64,000 bases of DNA from a bacterium (GTDB lineage: Bacteria; Bacteroidota; Bacteroidia; B-17B0; Aurantibacillaceae), in contig JAQSCW010000026.1 in assembly GCA_029945625.1 (NCBI GenBank), forward strand, positions 1 to 64,000. Reading direction: 5' to 3'. Shown here in pieces: positions 36,175-46,282 of the stretch. Position numbers and translations under genes: made by a program. The notes under the pieces were generated by a model. The model saw nothing but the letters and a program-made list of their open reading frames with translations. It had not been told where the DNA came from and did not search any database. The stretch's first letter is position 1. Each line of letters opens with the position of its first letter.

Positions 36175-37491
36175 ATGCTATTCATCCAACCTCAAGAGCT
36201 CTATGAACATTACCTTGCGTGTGGACAAAAGATTTGCACCGATACCCGAAAAGTGGAGAAGGGAGCTCTTTTTTTTGCGCTAAAAGGCGATAATTTTAAT
36301 GCCAATGAGTATGCCGAGAAAGCCATTCAACTCGGGTGTAGTTTAGCAGTGGTAGACGATGAAAGATATGCCGTACTTCCACAAATTGTGCTGGTGAACA
36401 ATGTCTTAAAGAGCCTCCAGGACTTGGCTAATTTTCACCGAAAAAAGCTGCACATTCCGGTATTGGCCATCACCGGAAGTAATGGAAAAACCACCAATAA
36501 GGAATTGATAAGCGCGGTTTTATCGCAGAAATACAAAACACTCTTCACACAAGGTAATTTGAATAACCATATCGGTGTTCCTTTAACCTTGTTGCGTATT
36601 GATTCAACGCATGAATTTGCCGTAATTGAAATGGGGGCAAATCATCAGCATGAAATTGAAATGCTCTGCAACATTGCCGAGCCTGAATACGGACTCATCA
36701 CAAACATTGGGAAGGCCCATTTGGAGGGGTTTGGAGGAATTGAAGGGGTAAAGAAAGGAAAAGGAGAACTGTATGCTTTTTTGAGGAGTACCCATGGTAA
36801 AGTTTTTATAAATGGTGATGATGAGGTGTTACACGACCTTGGTCTCAACAATGATAAGATCACGTATGGTTGTCGGAAATTATTTGACGTCATTGGAAAA
36901 GATTGTAGCAAATCGGAAACCGTTAGTTTTAAATACACCACCCGCTATGGTGAAAAGGATTTTAACAAACTACCCGAAATCAGCACACAAATTGTTGGGG
37001 CGTATAATTTCATAAACTGCCTCGCCGCAGTGTGTGTAGGAACCTATTTCAATGTGAAAGAGGAGGCGATCCGGGCGGCGCTTGAAAATTACCAGCCCAA
37101 TATGAACAGGTCGCAGTTGCTGAAAACGAAAAGAAACACGATTATTCTCGATGCGTATAATGCCAATCCCAGCAGTATGAAAGCCGCCATCGAGAGTTTT
37201 GCGAGCTACCCGGCCGATAAAAAGATGGTATTGTTGGGAGACATGTTCGAGTTGGGCGAATACAGTGCCGAAGAACATCATAAGATTGCGCAGTTATTGC
37301 TCACAAACAACCTTGATCGGTGCATTTTGGTAGGAGATTATTTTAGCACTACCACCGCCCATAATTTTTTAATGTTCAGGACACTCAGCGATTGCAGGGC
37401 TTATTTGGAAGAGGCGAACATAACGGGCACTACCATCTTAATCAAAGGCTCACGAGGAATGAAAATGGAAACTTTACAGGAGGTACTTTAA
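36175..37491 (+). CDS. murF: UDP-N-acetylmuramoyl-tripeptide-D-alanyl-D-alanine ligase (MurF)
   Basis: 438 residues. ATP-dependent Mur ligase that adds D-Ala-D-Ala to the UDP-MurNAc tripeptide in the cytoplasm. The P loop GSNGKTT is at 101-107, followed by the TQGNLNNHIGVPLTLL signature of MurF near 122-137. N-terminal DTRKVEKGALFFAL (23-36) is the UDP-substrate binding domain, and LLGDMFELG lies in the C-terminal domain. It starts just after a terminator and ends three bases before the symporter. Confidence 0.95.
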   Translation: MLFIQPQELYEHYLACGQKICTDTRKVEKGALFFALKGDNFNANEYAEKAIQLGCSLAVVDDERYAVLPQIVLVNNVLKSLQDLANFHRKKLHIPVLAITGSNGKTTNKELISAVLSQKYKTLFTQGNLNNHIGVPLTLLRIDSTHEFAVIEMGANHQHEIEMLCNIAEPEYGLITNIGKAHLEGFGGIEGVKKGKGELYAFLRSTHGKVFINGDDEVLHDLGLNNDKITYGCRKLFDVIGKDCSKSETVSFKYTTRYGEKDFNKLPEISTQIVGAYNFINCLAAVCVGTYFNVKEEAIRAALENYQPNMNRSQLLKTKRNTIILDAYNANPSSMKAAIESFASYPADKKMVLLGDMFELGEYSAEEHHKIAQLLLTNNLDRCILVGDYFSTTTAHNFLMFRTLSDCRAYLEEANITGTTILIKGSRGMKMETLQEVL

Positions 37492-37494
37492 ACA

Positions 37495-38832
37495 ATGGGA
37501 TATTTTAAAAGGAACAAATTAATTGGGTTCATTCTGCTGGCCATGGTGCTGGGATTGCTTGTGGGATTTGTATTAAACAAGTCTCTGTCTGATCATAAAT
37601 TCGAATATGCAAAGAGCCAACTTTCTACAATTGCAAATGCCGGGCTACGCGAAAAAACCGAATTGGCCATTCGTACATTTGAAGAATCAACGTTTAGGGA
37701 ACAAAAAAAAGTAATGGCCTCGCGTTTTTCCATTTTTAGTGACATATTTCTTCACCTTATAAAAATGATTATCGCACCACTCGTTTTGTCGGTGCTGGTA
37801 ATTGGTGTAGCAAAAGTAGGCGACTTCAAAAGTGTGGGAAGGATTGGATTAAAAACACTGATTTATTTTACGAGTGCCACACTCATTGCCCTAGCCTTGG
37901 GACTCGTTATTGTTAATGTATTTGAACCCGGAAAAGTAATGCATTTGGATAGACCCGATAGGATGGTGGATGCAAGCATTAAAAACAATCCCCAAACCGC
38001 AAAAAGTTTAATTGATCACGTGATCCCCGAAAGTATCATACGGTCTATGGCCGCCAATGATATTTTACCGATTGTGATTTTTGCTTTATTTTTTGGAGTG
38101 GCGGCGGCCGCTGTTGGTGAGCATGGAAAAATGGTTATTCATTTGTTCGAGAGCCTGAGTCACGTTATGTTTAAAGTCACCAACTTTGTGATGAATTTTG
38201 CGCCCATCGGGGTATTTGGCGCAATTTCGGCGGTGGTTATTCAACAGGGCCTCGATGTGCTCAGTGGCTACCTTTACCTCATACTTTGTTTTTTTGGCGG
38301 CCTTCTTTTTTTCGTGGGAGTAGTTCTGTTTCTTATTTGTGCCGTATTCAAGATCAATTACCTGCGTTTGATCAGAGATATTAGGGAGCCTATCTTACTT
38401 GCTTTTAGTACCGCCAGCAGTGAAAGCGCGATGCCGAAAACAATTGAGGCCTTAGAAAATCACGGCATCAGCAACCGAATTGTGAGCTTCGTGATTCCAT
38501 TGGGTTATTCCTTTAATCTCGATGGCAGCATTATGTACATGACTTTTGCCACAGTGTTTATTGCCCAAAGTTATGGCATCGCTCTTAGTATGCCCGAACA
38601 GATAAATATGATGCTAATTCTCTTAGTAACCAGCAAAGGAATGGCGGGAGTTCCTCGGGCTTCCCTGGTGGTAATTGCAGGAATGTTAACTATGTTTAAA
38701 ATACCTGTAGAGGGACTTCTGCTCCTTTTGGCGGTTGACCAGCTTCTGGATATGGGACGAAGCGCTACCAATGTGATCGGTAACGCTGTAGCCAGCGCCG
38801 TTGTTGCCAGACTAGAGGGAGAAAAGTTCTGA
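37495..38832 (+). CDS. dicarboxylate/amino acid:cation symporter (DAACS/SDF family)
   Basis: 445 residues with about eight transmembrane segments plus re-entrant loops. AFSTASSESAMPKT (about 300-313) is the serine-rich HP1 loop, NLDGSIMYM is the TM7 unwound motif, and ATNVIGN is the C-terminal TM8 cation/substrate motif. This family imports glutamate, aspartate or C4-dicarboxylates with Na+ or H+. It starts three bases after murF and is probably co-transcribed. The HP1, TM7 and TM8 elements are intact, so the transporter looks functional. Confidence 0.92.
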   Translation: MGYFKRNKLIGFILLAMVLGLLVGFVLNKSLSDHKFEYAKSQLSTIANAGLREKTELAIRTFEESTFREQKKVMASRFSIFSDIFLHLIKMIIAPLVLSVLVIGVAKVGDFKSVGRIGLKTLIYFTSATLIALALGLVIVNVFEPGKVMHLDRPDRMVDASIKNNPQTAKSLIDHVIPESIIRSMAANDILPIVIFALFFGVAAAAVGEHGKMVIHLFESLSHVMFKVTNFVMNFAPIGVFGAISAVVIQQGLDVLSGYLYLILCFFGGLLFFVGVVLFLICAVFKINYLRLIRDIREPILLAFSTASSESAMPKTIEALENHGISNRIVSFVIPLGYSFNLDGSIMYMTFATVFIAQSYGIALSMPEQINMMLILLVTSKGMAGVPRASLVVIAGMLTMFKIPVEGLLLLLAVDQLLDMGRSATNVIGNAVASAVVARLEGEKF

Positions 38833-38881
38833 ACCGTTTGTCACATGGTGCATTTCTCGTTTTTTTAAAGCGAAAATATGT

Positions 38882-38889
38882 TACCTTTG
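38882..38889 (+). promoter_or_regulatory. -7 box before yidC
   Basis: TACCTTTG matches TAnnTTTG, 22 bases before the yidC GTG start. A -33 element at the right distance is not clear. Confidence 0.5.
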
Positions 38890-38911
38890 CGCCTCTAAAT
38901 TTAATTAACTA

Positions 38912-40792
38912 GTGGACAAACAATCGTTAATAGGCCTGGGTTTAATTGCAGCAATTTTGGGCGTATGGTTATATCTGAGCGGACCTTCCAAAGAACAGAT
39001 CGCAAAAAACAAACACATCAGAGATTCGGTAGAGCTGGCTCAGAAGGCGATGGAAGTGGAAGAAGCTCACAAGATTGCTAATGTTCAACAAATTCAAGAG
39101 GCAGTAGTGCAAGTAAAAGCACCAGTTCCTGATTCGGTAAACTCGGCGGAAAGAAACGATAAATACAAAGACTTTGCGGCATCCGCGAATGGCAAGCCGG
39201 AAACTTTTGTTATTGAAAATGAGCTGATCAAAGCTACCATTTCCAACAAAGGTGGTATGATAGAGCAGGTGGAATTAAAAAAATACAACCGGCCCGGTCA
39301 AACACAAGCACTTATCCTCTTTCAAAAAGACTCCACTAACTTTTCATTAAAATTAAATACCTACGATCGCTCACGCATCCTTTCTACCGACAGTTTTTAT
39401 TTTAAACCGGTAGTAAAGACTGCGACTCAGTTGGTAATGAGGCTCGAAACGGCCCTACCGGGAAGTTATATTGAGTTTTCGTATTCACTTAAACCCAATG
39501 AGTATTTAGTGGAATCACATATTCGTTTTGTAGGGATGCAATCCATCATTTCGCAAACGGAAGACCAATTGCAGTTGAGTTGGAAGATGTTATATCCGAG
39601 TCAGGAACAGCATGTAGAATTGGAGAAAAAAGCGGCGACCATTTATTTCAAACATGCCACGTCCGATCCTGATTACATCAATCCAATTAAAGATGAAGAG
39701 AAGGAACTGAGTGATGCCGATATCAAATGGGTTTCATTCAAACAACAGTTTTTTAATTCCAGCATCATTGCAAAAGATGTTTTCAGTAAGGCGGGCAGCT
39801 TTATTAAATTATCGCAGCGCCCTAACTCAAAGGAATTTGTGTCGGGGGTAGGCAGCGAATTAGGGATTCCCTATGCGCACAAGCCCGATGAAACATTCTC
39901 ATATAACTTTTATTTTGGACCGAACCATTATTATACGTTAAAGAAGTACGATGCCGATCTTGAAAAAATAATTCCTATGGGCTGGAGTGTTTTCAGTTAC
40001 ATAAACAAATGGCTGGTGATTCCACTTTTCAACTGGTTGAGCTTTTTAAACATGGGTATTGTGATTCTCATCCTCACCGTCATCGTTAAGATCGTGCTTC
40101 TTCCAATTGCTTACAAAACTTATATGAGTGGCGCCAAAATGCGGGTCTTAAAACCCGAGACGGATGCCTTAAATGCAAAATTTGAAAAGAATGCCGATCC
40201 CATGAAAAAACAGCAGGAGCAGATGGCACTTTACCGAAAGGCCGGAGTAAACCCGCTCTCGGGATGTGTACCCTTATTGCTCCAATTTCCGGTGTTAATT
40301 GCCTTGTTTAGTTTTGTACCGGCCGCCATTGAACTTCGTCAGCAAGGCTTCTTATGGGCGAGTGATTTGAGTACGTTCGACAGCATTTGGAATTTTGGAT
40401 ATGTGCCATTTGTGAATTGGGCTTATGGCGATCACGTGAGTTTGTTTGCCATGCTCATGTTTGTAAGTACCCTGGCTTATACCTACATGAACAGCAGTAT
40501 GATGCCCCAACAAGGAAGCACGCAAATGCCGGGTATGAAATTTATGATGTATTTTATGCCCGTTATTTTTCTGGCAGTGATGAACTCTTATGCAGCGGGT
40601 TTAAGCTGGTATTATTTCCTGGCCAATATGTTCACGTTTACTCAAAACTGGATTATTAAGAAGATTGTAAGCGACGAGAAGATTAGGGCAAAGCTGGAAG
40701 CAAATATGAAAAAACCCGTAAAAGTTTCAAATTTCCAGAAACGCTTGCAGGATATGGCAAAACAAAATCAACAACCGGCTCGAAAAAAATAA
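38912..40792 (+). CDS. yidC: membrane protein insertase YidC
   Basis: 626 residues. Start is GTG at 38912. An N-terminal transmembrane helix (about 5-20) is followed by a large periplasmic P1 beta-domain (about 80-340) and the conserved YidC/Oxa1 insertase core. The core carries MGIVILILTVIVKIVLLPI, then PLLLQFPVLIALF and the final helices, and ends in a basic tail (QKRLQDMAKQ...RKK). It inserts inner-membrane proteins with or without SecYEG. Confidence 0.96.
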   Translation: MDKQSLIGLGLIAAILGVWLYLSGPSKEQIAKNKHIRDSVELAQKAMEVEEAHKIANVQQIQEAVVQVKAPVPDSVNSAERNDKYKDFAASANGKPETFVIENELIKATISNKGGMIEQVELKKYNRPGQTQALILFQKDSTNFSLKLNTYDRSRILSTDSFYFKPVVKTATQLVMRLETALPGSYIEFSYSLKPNEYLVESHIRFVGMQSIISQTEDQLQLSWKMLYPSQEQHVELEKKAATIYFKHATSDPDYINPIKDEEKELSDADIKWVSFKQQFFNSSIIAKDVFSKAGSFIKLSQRPNSKEFVSGVGSELGIPYAHKPDETFSYNFYFGPNHYYTLKKYDADLEKIIPMGWSVFSYINKWLVIPLFNWLSFLNMGIVILILTVIVKIVLLPIAYKTYMSGAKMRVLKPETDALNAKFEKNADPMKKQQEQMALYRKAGVNPLSGCVPLLLQFPVLIALFSFVPAAIELRQQGFLWASDLSTFDSIWNFGYVPFVNWAYGDHVSLFAMLMFVSTLAYTYMNSSMMPQQGSTQMPGMKFMMYFMPVIFLAVMNSYAAGLSWYYFLANMFTFTQNWIIKKIVSDEKIRAKLEANMKKPVKVSNFQKRLQDMAKQNQQPARKK

Positions 40793-40831
40793 CCCAAAAG
40801 GGGGCATTTTAGGGTCTTCATTTGTTAAAAT

Positions 40832-40863
40832 TTTGTTCAATCGGTTTTTATTTCCGTATTTTG
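40832..40863 (+). promoter_or_regulatory. possible promoter of the small His-containing gene
   Basis: TTTG (40832-40835), 21 bases, and TATTTTG (40857-40863), which is one base short of TAnnTTTG. The ATG at 40874 follows after ten bases. Confidence 0.4.
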
Positions 40864-40873
40864 CCGGGTCATC

Positions 40874-41209
40874 ATGTTCAGAAACAAGCATATAAAATTT
40901 ATTGGAGCCAGTATGCTGGTATTGCTAGCACTTTGGGTGGCAACACCAAAAGTTTATATTCACATCTTACTCAAGCATAATCATACCTCCTCTCCACCCA
41001 ATGAGGAAACCAAAGTGAAATCGGAGTCAAACGACGATTGCGATTTTGAAAAATATGATAAGCCCGCTTATTTTAATATTTTCAAATTTATTAGCAGCTT
41101 TATTCCAAACAAACAGCCCCATTCGGGTAAAATATCCGGTACTCGATCTTTTCTTTCAATAGTCTCCGTTGCCATTTCTCCTTTACGGGGACCTCCTGTT
41201 AGCGAGTAA
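40874..41209 (+). CDS. small membrane-anchored His-containing protein before a TonB receptor
   Basis: 111 residues, not assigned to a named family. One hydrophobic helix (about 9-24) is followed by KVYIHILLKHNHTS, a short histidine-containing stretch, and a Cys in DDCDFEKYD. Small proteins of this kind (single helix, then His and Cys residues) often precede TonB-dependent receptors for metal ions in Bacteroidota. Here it precedes the receptor at 41358, which has its own promoter box. A role in metal handling is inferred only from layout and residues; it could also be an unrelated small protein. Confidence 0.55.
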   Translation: MFRNKHIKFIGASMLVLLALWVATPKVYIHILLKHNHTSSPPNEETKVKSESNDDCDFEKYDKPAYFNIFKFISSFIPNKQPHSGKISGTRSFLSIVSVAISPLRGPPVSE

Positions 41210-41326
41210 TTCGAGAATTCCATGTGTTTGTAAGTGATGTTGCCAAGATCTGAAACAAAGATGCCCTTTATTTTGTTGTTTTAGAAAGCGCATTTCACCG
41301 CATACCATTTATCCTTATTTCATTTG

Positions 41327-41334
41327 TAGATTTG
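41327..41334 (+). promoter_or_regulatory. -7 box before the TonB receptor
   Basis: TAGATTTG matches TAnnTTTG, 23 bases before the ATG at 41358. No clear -33 element is seen. It would allow the receptor to be regulated separately from the small gene upstream. Confidence 0.5.
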
Positions 41335-41357
41335 CGCATTAACGAGGTAAAAACCTT

Positions 41358-43814
41358 ATGAAGAAATTCCTGTTCTTTGTTCTATTAATTCTAGTAGGTT
41401 CGGCAAACGCCCAGGTAACGTTTAGCGGGATAGTAAGAAGCAAAGCCGACAAGGAGCCCTTGCCGGGAGCGATCGTGTATTTTCCCGATCTCAGAAATGG
41501 CGCGGTATCGCAGAAGGATGGGAGCTTTGAAATAAATAACCTGCCGGCCATCAAAACACTCGTTCAAATCAAACTCATTGGTTACAAAAGTGTCATTCAG
41601 GTTATAGATTTGAATCAACAAACTAGTTTGACAGCAGAACTGGAGGAGTCGGTCGTTGAACAAAACGAGATTGTAGTAACAGGTGTTTCAAAGGCCACCG
41701 AGGTGAAGAAAAGTCCTTTGCCTATGACCTTTATTGATTCAAAATACCTGGAGCACACAACCGGAACAAATGCCATTGACGTGCTGGTGAATGTGCCGGG
41801 ACTAAATGCCGTATCTACGGGACCGGGTGTGTCGAAACCCGTTGTTCGCGGTTTGAGCGGGAGTAGAATTCTGACGTTATTTGACGGCGTGCGGCAAGAA
41901 GGACAGCAGTGGGGCGATGAACATGGGGTGGAAGTAGATCAGTATTTGATTGACCGAATAGAAGTGGTAAAAGGGCCCGCCAGTTTAATCTATGGGTCAG
42001 ATGCCCTGGGGGGAGTTATAAATTTATTACCGGCCAATCCCATGCCGGCAGGTGTAATAAAGGGGAGTTTGCAGGCAAATTATCAAACAAATAATAAACT
42101 ACGTTCAGTTTCCGCCGCGTTGCATGGAAACGAGGAAGGCTTGATTTGGGGAATTCGCGCATCCGACAAAAATGCCATCGATTATAAAAATAGATACGAT
42201 GGACGCGTATTTAATACGGGTCTTCAAGAACAAGACCTTTGTTTGCAAGTGGGCGCAAACCGAAAATGGGGTTATTCACATCTCACCTTCAGTTCATTCG
42301 ATAATAGTATTGAGATCCCCGATGGCAGTCGCGACTCAGCAAGCAGGAAGTTTACCAAACAAATTTCGGAAGCGGATACACTGCGCCCCGTGGTGAGTGA
42401 AGATGAATTAAATTCGTACGCGATCAATGTGATTCATCAACGCGTACAACATGTGCGTCTGGCATCAACCAGCAATTTTATTTTGGGACAAAGTAAAATG
42501 GCCCTTCGACTGGGTTATCAAAGCAGCACCCGTAGAGAGTATGCGCATCCTCAGTCGCCGGAGGTACCCGGACTCTATTTGAAAATGAAAACAGGAACGT
42601 ATGACCTCAAATATTATTTGCCCGAAAAAGAGGGTTGGGAAAAAGCGGCAGGTATAAATGGAATGTACCAGGTAAACAATACCGATGCGGCCACTAATTT
42701 TGTGATTCCAAATTATTCGTTGTTCGATATTGCACCATTCTTATTTGCCAAGAAGAACAAAGGCAAATGGGATCTGGCTTTTGGAGCCAGGTATGACATG
42801 CGCACGTTTAAGAACAGTTCATTGTTTGTGATAAGCGACCCCACAACAGGTTTTGACAAAATGGTGAATGATAGCACCGGGGCCACAAAACGTTTTTCTG
42901 AATACAGCCACAACTTCTCGGGATTTTCAGGCAGCTTCGGACTTACCTATAATTTTACGAGTCAATTCCTCATCAAAGCAAATGTCGCACGTGGCTTCCG
43001 AGCTCCAAACTGCTCAGAACTTACAGCCAAAGGAGTACATCCCGGAACGGGCTTTGAACAAATAGGAGATGCAAATTTTAAACCTGAATATAGTCTGCAA
43101 GCCGATGTAGGAGCTTTTTTCGACAGTGAGCACATATCGGCCAGCGCCGAGATCTTTATGAATACGATTGACAATTATATCTTTAATCAAAAACTCACGA
43201 GTTTACTGGGCGGCGATTCTATTTATCAGGAATCGGGAAACAACTATCCTGTATACAAATTTGTGCAAACAAAAGCACTCTTGTTTGGCGGCGAGGCCAG
43301 TCTCGATCTTCATCCGCATCCGCTTGACTGGTTGCACATTGAAAATTCCATTTCATTGGTATATGCCGAAAATTTGGGAGGCAACGGCGCGATCATTACT
43401 GCTCAGAACAAGTATCTTCCTTCTATTCCTCCCTTGCATACGAACACAGAACTGCGCGCTGAATTCAGAAAAAAAAGAGGAGTTTTTTCTTCTTTATTTA
43501 TGAAAATCGGGTTTCAATATTATGCCGCGCAAAACCGGGCTTTTACCATGGATAATACCGAGACAACAACTCCCGCCTATACCCTTTTAGACGCCGGAAT
43601 TGGTTCTGATATCGTAAACAAAAAGGGGATGACGATGTTTACACTTGGCTTTTTCGGCACCAACCTAATGGATGCAGCTTATCAATCGAACATGAGTAGA
43701 TTAAAGTATTTCGACAATTATCCCATAAACGGAACCGGTAGATCCGGAATTTACAGCATGGGTCGTAACGTGAGTTTTAAATTAACGATACCAATTTCTA
43801 TAAAAGAGGGTTAG
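41358..43814 (+). CDS. TonB-dependent outer-membrane receptor with CarboxypepD_reg-like domain
   Basis: 818 residues. Signal peptide (about 1-18, ending ANAQ). The carboxypeptidase regulatory-like domain covers about 20-100 (TFSGIVRSKADKEPLPGAIV). The plug domain (about 115-220) has PVVRGLSGSRILTLFDG and YGSDALGGVINLLP. A 22-stranded barrel follows, with RGFRAPNCSELTAKG, and ends in an aromatic/Gly-rich strand. No SusD-like partner follows, so the substrate is more likely a small metal complex, haem or cofactor than a polysaccharide. Convergent with the CAP-domain gene, with only three bases between their stops. Confidence 0.92.
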   Translation: MKKFLFFVLLILVGSANAQVTFSGIVRSKADKEPLPGAIVYFPDLRNGAVSQKDGSFEINNLPAIKTLVQIKLIGYKSVIQVIDLNQQTSLTAELEESVVEQNEIVVTGVSKATEVKKSPLPMTFIDSKYLEHTTGTNAIDVLVNVPGLNAVSTGPGVSKPVVRGLSGSRILTLFDGVRQEGQQWGDEHGVEVDQYLIDRIEVVKGPASLIYGSDALGGVINLLPANPMPAGVIKGSLQANYQTNNKLRSVSAALHGNEEGLIWGIRASDKNAIDYKNRYDGRVFNTGLQEQDLCLQVGANRKWGYSHLTFSSFDNSIEIPDGSRDSASRKFTKQISEADTLRPVVSEDELNSYAINVIHQRVQHVRLASTSNFILGQSKMALRLGYQSSTRREYAHPQSPEVPGLYLKMKTGTYDLKYYLPEKEGWEKAAGINGMYQVNNTDAATNFVIPNYSLFDIAPFLFAKKNKGKWDLAFGARYDMRTFKNSSLFVISDPTTGFDKMVNDSTGATKRFSEYSHNFSGFSGSFGLTYNFTSQFLIKANVARGFRAPNCSELTAKGVHPGTGFEQIGDANFKPEYSLQADVGAFFDSEHISASAEIFMNTIDNYIFNQKLTSLLGGDSIYQESGNNYPVYKFVQTKALLFGGEASLDLHPHPLDWLHIENSISLVYAENLGGNGAIITAQNKYLPSIPPLHTNTELRAEFRKKRGVFSSLFMKIGFQYYAAQNRAFTMDNTETTTPAYTLLDAGIGSDIVNKKGMTMFTLGFFGTNLMDAAYQSNMSRLKYFDNYPINGTGRSGIYSMGRNVSFKLTIPISIKEG

Positions 43815-43817
43815 CGA

Positions 43818-46184
43818 TTAATTTCCACACGACAGCTGATAAGTTCTTTTTACTCCCGGATTCTCAAGAACCTGAAAGGTCATAAAGGGTTCTCCGAATA
43901 ATTTGCAGTAGCGATCTTTATTTTTTTCTTTGGCTATTTCCAACGCTTTGGCAAACTGACGTGAATAATATTTTTCACGCACTCTGCTGGCATAACTGAT
44001 GTACAAGAAAACCAGATTCTCATTCACCAAAGCGGCAGAAAGATAGGGTTCGAGAATTGCCGCGGCATTGCGGTAGTCGCGCGCGCGGTCAAATACCTGT
44101 GATAATTTAATGGCGTTTTGCCAAGTGGCCTCCTTCATGTTATAAAACGTTTTGATGCGGGCAATACAGGCATCCACCAGCGCCTCCGAATTGGGGAGTG
44201 TGTCTACACTTTCCATGATCTTAAATTGCCACTCAATATTTAATCCATTTACATAATTTGAATCCAATTGCCCATACAGTCCGTTAATGGTTTGTTGAAC
44301 TGAGGATTGATGTTCGGAATCACCCGCATTGCTGTCTAATTTCAAGCGGCAAAACACTGTATTGTATTGGAGAATGGGGTTGGAAGGTTCCGCTTTCAAA
44401 AGTCGGTCGAGAGTGGCCGCATCCTCGTCGTCCACGTTATTGGTTAGTAGGTAGCGGTAATAAATCTGATTATTAACTAAACCGGTAGTTTTTTCATTTT
44501 CAGGAATGCTGAGACTGTCGAAGAGTGAAACAGGGTAACGTTCTTGTTCGGCCCGCTTTTTGATGAACTCCATGATCTTATAAGATAATTTAATGTTACC
44601 GGCTTTAAGGGCTCTGTCGAAACTTACTTTGGCCAGCCGTTGTTCTTTGTTTCCGCTGAGGTCGTATGTCACATCCATGATGATTTGGGCAAACCGTTCT
44701 TTGGCAAGAATGGGTTCCAACTCTTCCACCAGTTTGGGGTCGCTGTTTATTTTTTCTATTGCTTTCTTTTTCCCCAAATTCACAATGTCGGCATATTTCC
44801 CATCTTCATTTTCAAGCAAAAATAATCCCCAGCTGTCACGTAATAAAATATTTGGATTGATCTTATTGTTCTGCCTTTTTTGCAAAATCTGTAATACGCT
44901 TTCGGCGCGCTTTCCCTGCAGTTTTGCGTTTGCCAGCGAATCCCCTTCAATAGAAGAGTACGCATAGATGTAGAGACCATCAATAATGAAGTCAGGCTCG
45001 TTCAGCGCATTAAGAAAAGGTTGAATGTCTTCTTGTTTGAACTCTGATTTATTTTTTTCAAATGGGATTACAAAATTCAAGATCGAACTTTCGGTGCGTG
45101 GTTCGAAAACCGGTTTTAGGTTTTGTGTGTTTTGAAATGGCAAGAGACCAATGGGCGTATTGCTTTCAATGTTTACCTGCTCGTTGTAACCGCGGGTTAC
45201 TGTTTTACACGCCTTTCCGTTCTGCACCACTATCAGATTCAATTCAAAGGGTCCTGTTATTTTGGGATTTAACTTACCCATTTCCACGTCAATGCCTTTC
45301 ACCTTCCGGTTTTCTTTTTTGTCCTTTGTGATCAATCGGTTCTTGCTGAAGAATTTTTCTTTATAAATTACTTTACTCATAACACCTTTGTTATACAAGT
45401 TGTTATCCACAATGTTGTAGTAGGCATTGATGTACTGGCTGCGCTGCACCACATCCACCGCAAGTCCGTCTTTTGGTTTTTTCAAAATGCGACGCAGTTC
45501 TCTTGTATTTGGATAGTGCAGATAGATCTTATCTCCCTCTATGCGAAGTCCTTTGTGAAGCAGATCGTAATTTCGCCATTGTTCGCAGGTTTTGCAGGCT
45601 CTTGCATCGGGAGGCTGCAGACTCTTGGAAGCTGTATTGAATGGCACCGTCATCTGTTTTTTTTGCAGCACCCCTTCATTCATGATGTCATAGCCTCCAA
45701 AAAAAGCACTCACGTATATTTTTTCACCCTCTTCATCCAAGGTCCCCACAATTCCGGCGAGCAAAAATCTTGGGTCGGTGAGTACGGCCAGATTTTTTTC
45801 GTTATTCTCCCAGCGGGTGTAAATCACTTTCGCTACCTCATCGGTGGTAAAATCCTCACGTCCCTTGCTAATCACCGCTTTCATGGTGAGTTCGGCCCCT
45901 TTATTACTGGCGCCCATTGTCTTTAGATATTGTAAACTGTTATTAAGATCTGTTTTTTCAGACTCATTGTCTGCCAAATCCTGCGAGCTCATGTCGGCCG
46001 CATTGGTCAGCATACTGTCCATTTCAAGGGTATCTAAACCTCTGTCGGCACGAAAACGGTTGAGTTCCGAAAGAATCAGACGCGATAATTTTTCTAAACG
46101 AAAACCTTCATCCCCTGACGGAGCCTGGCAAAACATTTTTCCTGAAAAAAGAAAGATCACGGCTATGAAAAGGGTGCGATTCAT
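43818..46184 (-). CDS. secreted protein with CAP/SCP-like and OmpA-like domains
   Basis: 788 residues from the ATG at 46184, with a signal peptide ending at about residue 20. A CAP/SCP-like domain (about 33-170) includes LSELNRFRADRGLDTLEMD and DEEGEKIYVSAFFGGYD. The usual active-site His in the first helix is replaced (AADMSSQDL), so catalysis is doubtful. An OmpA-like segment (about 368-450) reads PFEKNKSEFKQEDIQPFL and YAYSSIEGDS. TPR-like helices follow to the C terminus, which ends with Cys-containing ...YQLSCGN. It is upstream of nothing on its strand; the MauE gene precedes it. An envelope structural role is inferred. Confidence 0.7.
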   Translation of the reverse strand: MNRTLFIAVIFLFSGKMFCQAPSGDEGFRLEKLSRLILSELNRFRADRGLDTLEMDSMLTNAADMSSQDLADNESEKTDLNNSLQYLKTMGASNKGAELTMKAVISKGREDFTTDEVAKVIYTRWENNEKNLAVLTDPRFLLAGIVGTLDEEGEKIYVSAFFGGYDIMNEGVLQKKQMTVPFNTASKSLQPPDARACKTCEQWRNYDLLHKGLRIEGDKIYLHYPNTRELRRILKKPKDGLAVDVVQRSQYINAYYNIVDNNLYNKGVMSKVIYKEKFFSKNRLITKDKKENRKVKGIDVEMGKLNPKITGPFELNLIVVQNGKACKTVTRGYNEQVNIESNTPIGLLPFQNTQNLKPVFEPRTESSILNFVIPFEKNKSEFKQEDIQPFLNALNEPDFIIDGLYIYAYSSIEGDSLANAKLQGKRAESVLQILQKRQNNKINPNILLRDSWGLFLLENEDGKYADIVNLGKKKAIEKINSDPKLVEELEPILAKERFAQIIMDVTYDLSGNKEQRLAKVSFDRALKAGNIKLSYKIMEFIKKRAEQERYPVSLFDSLSIPENEKTTGLVNNQIYYRYLLTNNVDDEDAATLDRLLKAEPSNPILQYNTVFCRLKLDSNAGDSEHQSSVQQTINGLYGQLDSNYVNGLNIEWQFKIMESVDTLPNSEALVDACIARIKTFYNMKEATWQNAIKLSQVFDRARDYRNAAAILEPYLSAALVNENLVFLYISYASRVREKYYSRQFAKALEIAKEKNKDRYCKLFGEPFMTFQVLENPGVKRTYQLSCGN

Positions 46185-46282
46185 TTTTACGGAATTTTTA
46201 AGAACACAAATTATCAATTATACCAACGACATCAAACGCGAAAAAAAAAGGTTTTTAACATTCAGCGTGTTTAAACACCTGT

